Assembly (NCBI GenBank): GCA_963920635.1
Contig: OY987305.1
Span: forward strand, 23,832,876 to 23,896,875
From: Pseudeuparius sepicola
Lineage: Eukaryota > Arthropoda > Insecta > Coleoptera > Anthribidae
DNA length: 64,000 nucleotides
Reading direction: 5' to 3'
How positions within the stretch are numbered: position 1 is the first letter of the stretch; every line of letters starts with the position of its first letter. The notes beneath the pieces were generated by a model that worked only from the letters and a program-made list of their open reading frames with translations, searched no databases and was not told the DNA's origin. A program made the position numbers and the translations under genes. Shown here piece by piece: positions 55,991-64,000 of the stretch.

Positions 55991-58900
55991 CGTCGCTTGG
56001 ATGCAGAAGTAGCCTATGTCCATTTTTGGCTAATTTGATATTTTAAGTCCATTTGGAAGTAAAAGCACTGTTATATTGGATGCAGAAGTATCGTAAGTCC
56101 ATCTTTACAACTAGCGCTCATATCGGTCAAATCTTGAACTAGCCTATGTTCAGTCGCGCTATTAGCTTTATTGCAGAATCAGTCTATCTACGAGCGCCGC
56201 AGCGAACGCATTGGATCTCCATCGGTTCGGCGGACATAGACTAGTTCTGCATAAGTTTACCGTGGACATAGAATAGTAGCTTGAGGACATAGGCTTATTC
56301 GCGATTAGTGCTAACTTTTGCTCGATAAGAATTATTATTTTGTTGAAGCAAAAATTATTGGAGATGAACTCAAGAAGTGCAAAGATACTTAAGTTGCTTG
56401 AAGTAAACAAAAACCAATGCATAGGTAAGACAAAAATTTATTGTTCGTGTTTTTTTTATTTATTTTTTATTTTTACTTTATTATTTAAAATAATGGCTTC
56501 TTACGCAGTGTCGTTGTTATTTATTTAAGCGTCACCGTCAACCTAATATTATAATGTGTAGGCCTAAAGTTTATTTCTCAATGTTTTAGATAATAATAAT
56601 TGTTATGGCAACAAACATTATTGTTGTTTCAGATAAAATTTCAACTTCAGAGGTCAATGATGATGTGGTACCTCCAAAACATGCTGTTATTTTAATGGAT
56701 TCTGCTAGTTTAGAACAAGGTAAAACCGAGTATTTGCTGATTTATTTTATTTCTTTTTATTTTTTTATTATTTTTATTTTTTATTTTATTTTTTAAAATG
56801 ACGGCTTCTAATGCATATTTTATTCAAGCGTTATTGTTAACATAATATTATAGATAGTGTGTAGATCATTTTTTTTTTTTCAATGAAGATATTTTAGATA
56901 ATTGTTAATGGCAACAAAAATTATTGTTGTTTCAGATAAAATTTCAACTTCAGCTGTCAATAATGGTGTGATATCTGCTGTTAAGTTAATGAATTCTGCC
57001 AATTTACAACCACCTCCTGAGCTACAATTGAAGGAAACTTTAACATACTTTAATTCCAGTTCATTTGATCAGACATCAACAAAAATATTCCGAGAAATAT
57101 TTTTCAGCGAACCAAACAACACTGAAGAATCTAATAGTTTCAAGTCTAGTGTATATCGCAAAGCATCGCCAAAAAATCTCTTCGACCAATCTTGTGGTTC
57201 CAAAACTATCAGATCTGACAAATCGGTTAATACGAATTTATTGGAAAATGATTTGTACATGTCATCCTCTGAGTCTGATCCTTATGCTTCTGATAACGAT
57301 GAAAATGATCCTGAATTTATTTTGTCAGATCAAGAACCTGATCAAGAAGAAGTCTCAACAAGAAAGTCACGCAAAAGAAAAAGAAATCCGATTGCCTGGA
57401 GAAGAAATGTAATAAAGGCATCTCGAAATAGCGGCAAGGCATATAAAACCTGGAAAGATAAACTTCAACCATCCCGTAAAATAAAAGATCCATGTAATTG
57501 TAGAATGAAATGTAACGAGAAGATTTCTGCAAATGAAAGACAATCGATATTTGATCATTATTGGAACCTTGGAGACATCAACAGGCAGCGAGATTTCATT
57601 TCAAAATTAGTTCAAAGAAAAAATAAAGAAAGAACAAGAATTAAAAGAAAGAATATAAATATTGCCCCAGAGAAAAATGAAGAATCGCCTTCTCCAGACC
57701 AACAGAGTAGAAGAACGTTCACATATGATTATTCTTTCATAAAAGATAAAATGAAAGTACCTGTTTGTAAGATTTTCTTTTTAAATACTCTATGTATAAG
57801 TGCCCAGGTTGTTAAAACTGTGTTTAATAAAATTGGTTCCACTGGTGTGGTTTCCGAAGATAGAAGAGGAAAGGCATGCAAAAACTCGTTACTTAATGAA
57901 TCTGTCAAAAAATCAGTTCGAGAACATATAAATTCATTTCAGACAGTTGAAAGTCATTATTGTAGAAAAAATACATCGCGCTTGTATTTACCTGCATCTC
58001 TTAATATTTCTAAAATGTATTCTTTATATCAGGAATACTGTTCCGACAGGAATATTACTGAAGTAGCAACTGAAAGTATATACAGGGATGTGTTCAACTC
58101 AGATTTTAATATGTCATTCTTTCGGCCAAAAAAAGACTTGTGCGATATTTGCCACGGATACGAACAATCGTCTGCTGAAGAGAAATTAGCAGTTGAAGAA
58201 ACGTATCAACTGCATTTGAAAAACAAGAATTTAGCCAGAGAACTCAAAGATGCAGAAAAAAAAAGAGCTGAGGAAAATCGACATATTTGTTGTGCAGTTT
58301 TCGATTTACAACAAATACTTCCGGTCCCAAAGTCGGAAGTTGGATTAGCGTATTATAAGCTAAAATTATCAACTTATAACTTTACTATTTTCAATCTGGG
58401 TAATAAGGAATGCTATTGTTATATGTGGTACGAGACAATTGCCAAGAGAGGTTCTTGTGAAATTGGCAGTTGCCTTTTGAATTTTATAAAGCGTAATATT
58501 GAACAAGGCGTGAATGAGTTTTCATTTTTTTCTGACAATTGTGCCGGACAAAATAGAAATAAATACTTATTTTCGCTATACAATTACATTTCTCAATTAT
58601 ATAAGGTAACAATATGTCATAGCTTTCTGGAACGAGGGCATACACAAAATGAGGGAGACAGTATTCATAGTGTGATAGAAAGAGCATCCCGTAATATCCC
58701 AGTCTATTCTCCTGATCAATGGTACACAGTTGTCAGAACTGCAAAGAAGAACAACCCGTATAATGTCGTTGAACTGGAGCAAGAAAATATATTTGATTTG
58801 AAAGATCTTCAAGGAAAAACATCCATCAATTGGGACAAGGATGAAAATAATGAGAAAGTTTACTGGAACAAATTAAGAATTCTACAAACCCGGCCAGACT

Positions 58901-59716
58901 ATCCAAATATGTGTTTGTTTAAATACAATTTTGAAGATACTGAATTTAAAAAAATTAATCTGACCAAAAAGGGTAGAAAGACAATCCAAATTAACATAGA
59001 AGATATTGAACTGAAGCCAAACTATACTGGAAAAATTCCATTAGCGAAAAAGAAATACGACCATCTGCAATTTCTTTGCCAGAAGAAAGTTATTTCATGT
59101 CAGTATCATGACTTTTTTAAAAACTTACCTTATGACGAAAAAAGAGCAGCCCAGGATTCAGATAGTGATGCTTAATCATACATAATTGTTTACTTTTAGT
59201 TCTTAAGTTTAAGTTAAATTTGTTCGATTTATTTCCTATTTCGTTCCATTTGTTCGATTTTTTAACACTAATAATATTTTTTGTCTTCTTTATCTTAAAA
59301 AACACGGCCCACTTGTTATTTCACTCTTATTTTAAAAGCATAAAAGCTGCAATACATTATTTATGAGCAAGTACACTGTTTTTTTTAAAGAATTTATACC
59401 TATACCTACTACGTGATTAGATTATTAATATTATGGATTAATCAGAACTAGTCTAAGTACTTTTATGAAAGTATATTCTATGTCCAAATTTGGACATAGG
59501 CTACATCAGTTGAGATTTTACTATTCTATGTCCGTTTTTTTTTCAGAACGTGGTTTTTATCGTGAAAGCATAAACTATAGGGAAAGTAACTCATTCAACA
59601 TTGTCATACAATTTTCTGATAAAAGGATTTTATAATATTTAGGGAAACAAAAAAAAAAATGCTCTCCTGTAAAATTAACATTTTGTGACTTAGGCTACTT
59701 CTGCATCCAAGCGACG
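55991..59716 (+). mobile_element. 3.7-kb DNA transposon, Sola-like by tentative family call
   Basis: Terminal inverted repeats of about 30 bp begin CGTCGCTTGGATGCAG; the first 26 bases are identical at both ends. Both are flanked by ATAT (55987-55990, 59717-59720), which could be a 4-bp target duplication or part of the repeat. Near both ends the motif GCCTATGTCC or variants recurs in both orientations. It encodes one spliced transposase. A 4-bp duplication would fit Sola elements, but I am not certain of the superfamily. Confidence 0.8.
56364..59175 (+). CDS. spliced transposase with duplicated small exon
   Basis: Exons 56364-56424, 56633-56719 and 56936-59175 join in consistent phase 1 (introns 56425-56632 and 56720-56935, GT...TTTCAG), giving about 795 residues. 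Exons 2 and 3 both begin ...DKISTS.VN and share their upstream intron sequence, so a ~300-bp intron-exon unit is duplicated. Later features: acidic serine-rich segment with basic KSRKRKRN (nuclear signal), CNCRMKC, DLCDICHGYE (zinc-like), an RNase H-like core with VFDLQQILPVPKS (first Asp), FFSDNCAGQNRN (second Asp) and ERGHTQNEGDSIHSVIE (third acidic/His site). Such proteins are common insect transposases. The frame is intact, so the element may be active. An unspliced start at 56902 is an alternative. Confidence 0.8.
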
Positions 59717-60877
59717 ATATTTTTTAGCATACATATTTTTTAGCAATACAAGACATTAATGAGCTTGATAAACTTCAGTTTTTGAGTAAAAATTTCCTTT
59801 TTTATACAAGATCCAAGGCCTACTATGAAAATTTCATGCCAGTTTCTTTATATAGGAGCAAAATTTTAATAAGTTGCATTAGCAATTGATTTAGAAAAAA
59901 ATCTGTGCACGCCACTGGATTCTGCATAATTTAAAACGGACCTGTACCAAATTTTCCAAAAAATTTCAAGTAATAAAAGTCACTTAATATTATTCTTCTC
60001 TCGACAAAAAAATGCATTTTCACTTAACATAATGTTAAGTCAAAAAATATTAAATAATATTAATAACAAACTATGTTATGTCAAAGAAAAGTTTATTATT
60101 AGCAATAAGAGTAGTACAGGGAGTCGCAGAGTTGGCGACTCAGGGCAGGTTCTAAACAACAGAAAAACAAAAAAATTAAAACGTGGCTCTTAATATGATA
60201 GGTCTATTTTACACAAAAAAATATTTTGGGAATTTTGGAAGTAGGAGTCATCTATATTTTTTCCAGAAACATACCAGATTTTTTTTCATATTTGCAAAGC
60301 CTATATTCATGTTAAAGAAAAGAGTCTCTATATGTTTTCGTTTAAAATCTACAATCAAATAGTATGTTCTGAAATAATCATATACATATTAATATACTAT
60401 ATAAACAACAATAGACGTATTTGTTTATAATTTATTAACACTTGGGTTGGGTGTTTTATAGTATAACAATGATGACGTTGATACGCAACTAATAATCATG
60501 GCTCCTGTTGTCAACCCGGACATTTTTATAAGTATGTGTTAACTACAAAACGTTATAATATACGATCTACATATTGCGTAGAATATAATTACATTCTAGT
60601 GGAAGTTTAGTAAATTTGATCGGATCTTAATTATGTCGAGGCGGACCCAAAACTTTACGATGTCAGGTCATGCTTGATTTAAACGCTCACTTCCAACTCT
60701 AGGTGACCCCTATTCATTCATAAATTTGAACGGCGCGGCGTCGCTACAGCTTTTAAAGGTTAGGCGTCTTTTATTATTGACGTTTACAGATCGGTTTAAC
60801 TTTTCGGGTTTAAAAGTTCTTTTTTGTTGAGATTTAGATAGATTTATACTAGTTAGAATAAAAAATGGTTCGGACAT
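59717..60877. other. no gene seen
   Basis: AT-rich sequence with no open frame over 60 codons and no evident repeat boundary. Confidence 0.45.
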
Positions 60878-61327
60878 GTACAGGGTGTCCAGATTTGGTT
60901 GTAAATGCGGGGTATCTCGGTTATTTTTAGAGCCTAATATAGATAATAACTACATAGTGTTATATATTTTTGTAAAGCTTACGACAATCTGAATATAACT
61001 AGTAGAAAATATACAGGGTGTTTTATTTAAAGAAACCTAAGTTTGGTCCATATATCGAACACTATCAACTTTAGTAAAAAACTTAATACGGCACTGAATG
61101 CTACGTGAAAATGTCTATAAGATACAGTTTTTAATTTCAATATCATTAACCGTTCCCAAGATACGAAATATTCCCCAAAAGTGCAAATTTTCAATTTCGC
61201 CCTGTATCTTAAAAACGAAGATGGCTATGAAAAATCTGTTTACGGTATCTTTCGAAAACCGCAACTCCCTATCTCTTGAAATAACCGAGATACCCTGCAT
61301 TTACAACCAAATCTGGACACCCTGTAC
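60878..61327. mobile_element. 450-bp MITE with GTACAGGGTGTCC ends
   Basis: Terminal inverted repeats of about 48 bp begin GTACAGGGTGTCCAGATTTG and end at 61327 with the complement. A second ACAGGGTGTTTT motif sits inside at about 61016. The open frame crossing it (61098-61505) is a by-product. Confidence 0.8.
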
Positions 61328-63115
61328 AGTGTGTCGGAAAATTGACTGTTTAAAGCCAAATATTATACATTTCACAGGTAACTTTGGATTTCTCTATAAT
61401 GTCACTTGCCGGCCACCATGTTCTGTCCAAAACCTATTGACTTTGCTTCCTCACCCCCCTTGCCATAATAATGTTGGCGTGAAATATTTGTTAATTTGTG
61501 ATTGAATTGCTACGTCTATTGTTTTTTGGAAATAACTGTAAAAATCAAGTTAGCCGTTAGCCGAGGCTTGATCAAGTGTTCCATGGAACACAGTGACTGT
61601 AGGAACAGTTTTATAATTATTATTGTAGCTGTCACTTGAAGTTACCAAGCGTGTTCACATGCAGCCACATTCACCTGCAACCACAATAAATATGACTTAA
61701 CATAGCGCGGCATTGCAACACATTCCACGAATGTGTCAATTGGACTTAACCGAGTATGCATCTAAGACACACCTTGACTTAACCTAGTTCAAAATGTGAT
61801 ATTTTTGTAATGGCACAAGGTAGACCAAAACATTTTAAAGGTATACCCTAATATACAGTGTGTCCCGGATAAGAATGAACAGCATGGGGATATTGCAAAC
61901 GGTGAGAGATAGAACCACGGTTAAATAGGAAAAAGTTGTGCAATTTTGAGGTCAATAAAATGGCATAAACGGATTTCTAATATATTTTTTCGTTTTTGAG
62001 TTATTTTGAAAAAAGTAAAATATTACGTTTTCGATTTTATTTTTTTCTGAAGACAGAAAAAAACACTTTCTTATGGCACTTTTTAACGGGCTTTAAGATG
62101 GCGTTTCTAGATTTGTTCTACAACGTTTCGTTTTTGAGAAACCATCTTCAACTTTATTTTTTTAAATACGGACCCGGATTTTTTTGCAGATTTTGAAAGC
62201 ACTTTTCATTGCAAATACCATGATGTATGACACGAAATAGTTTTAAAATGTTGTAGCAGAGCTGATTCCATGCATGGGAGAAATATTATTGCAAAATTGG
62301 AACGCCGGCAATATTTGTTTCCTGAAATAGAAAGAAGTGTTCATCGCCTACAGTATATTTACTTCCTAGATGAGACCGGAATCGCGGTTTCAGCTAGCCG
62401 GGCCGTCGCCGTCAGTCGAAACGCCATAAGCAAGACTTGTCCTGACGTCACTCTATAGTAGGTATCAAGTATCACAAAGTATTAGGTCGTTTGCAGATGA
62501 TTTGTCTCAGCCAGGATGCTTGGTGATGTCTCATAGTGTGATTACGTATGTTTCGGCCACAGATCCAACACGTAGCACGCGCAGAGCGGCTTGTTTATGT
62601 TTATTTCGTCGTCGGGAAAAATAGACTGTGGTAACTGTCTAGATCAAGAAGGACGTCGGTTTGGATCTACACCCCCGATCACAGGAAACCTACTACTCCA
62701 CAGAAGTCTGGTTCAATTTAATATTTTAGAGCACACGAAAGGCTTCGAAAAGCGGGCTTCTTTCCACGTATGCAACCGCATATTCGAATGTTACTCTCTA
62801 AGAGATGGCGCGACAATCAGGTCAAGTTTAGACACCGACGGCCAGGTGTTGGCACCTTGTTGCCGGAATGTGCATCTTTTCCCTGGAGCGAAGGATAATT
62901 CTGTATACACGCGCCATCGAGAAGCCTATTTATTTGAAAAATGAATTGACAAGTTTTGTATTAATTTAGGATTCTTTGAAGTTATCCTATGATGTCGGAT
63001 TCTACAAAGAAGACTCTGATAGCGCTGATGAGTCGATATGTCGAACATGCTTGCTTGTAAGTATTTTTTACAAAGACATTAAAAATACATCATACTATAT
63101 ATTTTTATTTTTTCA
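61328..63115. other. no supported gene; unbounded repeat start and hAT-like flank
   Basis: ACAGTGTGTCCCGGATAAG at about 61857 resembles the ends of the foldback family at 6927, but I find no matching right end. Short frames at 61996-62196, 62270-62458 and 62591-62944 are not recognisable. A possible donor at about 63059 and acceptor at about 63117 lead into the hAT fragment. Confidence 0.35.
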
Positions 63116-63116
63116 G

Positions 63117-63290
63117 ATATGTTTTGACTTTACCAGTATCTCAGGCATGTAAGCGATCATTTTCTATTCTAAAATATATAAAACGACAGACTAGAATCAT
63201 TCGTTTTAATGCACGCAGAGAGGGAAATAGTCGACAAAATTGCAAACGATACCGTAATAGGTTTATTGGCCAAATCAAGTCCTTTACTTA
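63117..63290 (+). pseudogene. hAT transposase C-terminal dimerisation fragment
   Basis: The plus frame reads YVLTLPVSQACKRSFSILKY followed by IKRQTRI. This fits the hAT C-terminal dimerisation domain, with its (V/S)..ERSFS.LK.IK pattern. It is preceded by a plausible splice acceptor (TTTTTTCAG, about 63110-63118). No other transposase parts are in frame, so it is a remnant. Confidence 0.55.
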
Positions 63291-63518
63291 AATCCAAATT
63301 ATTGTATTGATTTTATTAGTAGTTTTTCTATTTTTTTACCAAAGAGTTGTTATTTTTTAGGATATTTTTATATTTTTATTTTTTATTATTCTTGTTTTTA
63401 TGCATAGTTCCTTTTTTGTGTTTTTTTGTACCAAAGAGTTTTTTGTTTTTGTTAATAAAACGTGAGAAAAATATGTTACAATGTTATTCTAAGGGAGGGA
63501 CGGTAAAGAAAATATTTA

Positions 63519-63716
63519 TTAAGAAATGGGCCCTCGCCAAATTCTTCCCGGTAGGCCTTTTGGGTGTTTCAGGCTTTCCATGAATTTAAGTATTTTTCTT
63601 TCCGTAGAATGAGATGATTTGGAAATAATTTTGATGTCACTAAACAAGATTGGATGGCCTGTGTCCAAGTGATGTTCAGATAGTGCAAATCCAGTAAGGT
63701 ATTCGATGCACTCCAC
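63519..63716 (-). pseudogene. Penelope-like element fragment (GIY-YIG region)
   Basis: The minus frame has FALSEHHLDTGHPILFSDIK and ERKILKFMESLKHP, matching the C-terminal endonuclease region of Penelope-like elements. It is related to the fragment at 2868-3112. Truncated on both sides. Confidence 0.5.
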
Positions 63717-63856
63717 TTGAACTTAATGGTGTCTTATTTGACGGGTCTGTACTTTTTTAAAAATTTTGGGAGGGCAGGAAGTCGGGTTATAACGTTATAT
63801 CGTTTTAGTAATTTAGAAGTTTGATCTGTAATGTTGCGATATGAACGTATGTGTAT

Positions 63857-64000
63857 GTGTCAAAGTTGAGTAAAATAGGAAATTTAAAGACATTTGGCGA
63901 GTCAAATGTGCCATGGAATCCCTTCAAAACAGTTGAATGGTCAACAGGACCACTCAAAATGTTGGTGTGAAAAGATTTACTACAAAAATATACAGGGTAT
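63857..64000. repeat. second copy of an internal block of the 6927-9053 foldback
   Basis: About 144 bp starting GTCAAAGTTGAG closely match 7803-7947, including CCATGGAATCCCTTCAAAAC and a terminal ATACAGGGT. The copy runs off the window. Confidence 0.8.

Noticed and set aside
1..64000. CRISPR arrays, tRNA, rRNA or bacterial operons
   Set aside because: Tandem repeats lack regular unique spacers and cas genes; no tRNA cloverleaf or rRNA core sequence was noticed; splice sites and transposon content are eukaryotic.

Overview
The window looks like intergenic, repeat-choked DNA of an insect nuclear genome. The signs are GT-AG introns, TATA boxes paired with the arthropod TCAGT initiator, and many elements ending in CAGGGTGTC or CAGTGTGTCCC. 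Fragments of Penelope-like, LINE, Tc1/mariner-like and hAT transposons are also present. I cannot name the species. I found no convincing host gene, tRNA, rRNA or CRISPR array.

Layout. 0-10.9 kb: a mosaic of inverted-repeat (foldback/MITE) elements, including a 2.1-kb foldback (6927-9053) and an alternating-orientation array (9203-10520). 10965-30273: a complete 19.3-kb Polinton/Maverick (integrated virus-like transposon) with about 350-450 bp terminal inverted repeats and a perfect 6-bp target duplication (AAAAAT). 30.3-33.6 kb: featureless. 33.64-36.13 kb: a broken LINE on the minus strand. 36134-51515: a giant 15.4-kb palindrome inserted into that LINE, with two 7.67-kb arms, a 42-nt loop, termini AGTAG...CTACT and a perfect 6-bp target duplication (CGCATT). 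51.5-56 kb: a Tc1/mariner-like remnant and nested palindromes. 55991-59716: a 3.7-kb DNA transposon with a spliced and apparently intact transposase gene. 59.7-64 kb: a MITE plus hAT and Penelope fragments.

How the Polinton works. Its rightward genes include a virion module: a phospholipase A2/pX-like protein, an adenain-type protease, penton and double-jelly-roll major capsid proteins, a packaging ATPase and a fibre-like protein. It also carries a retroviral-type integrase, a protein-primed family B DNA polymerase on the minus strand, and accessory genes. The accessory genes are a decayed BIR-RING inhibitor of apoptosis, a gene with three introns, and a tryptophan-repeat protein. The polymerase, integrase, ATPase and fibre genes are open. 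Protease, major capsid, PLA2/pX and IAP genes carry frameshifts or stops, so this copy could not make a full virion alone but may still supply replication and integration functions.

The most unusual items are: the giant palindrome, which carries Polinton-style insertion marks but no recognisable gene; the private tandem-repeat arrays lying just upstream of individual Polinton promoters; an ETS-CRE-YY1-E2F-like site cluster in the Polinton termini; and a spliced gene with symmetric, apparently duplicated exons.
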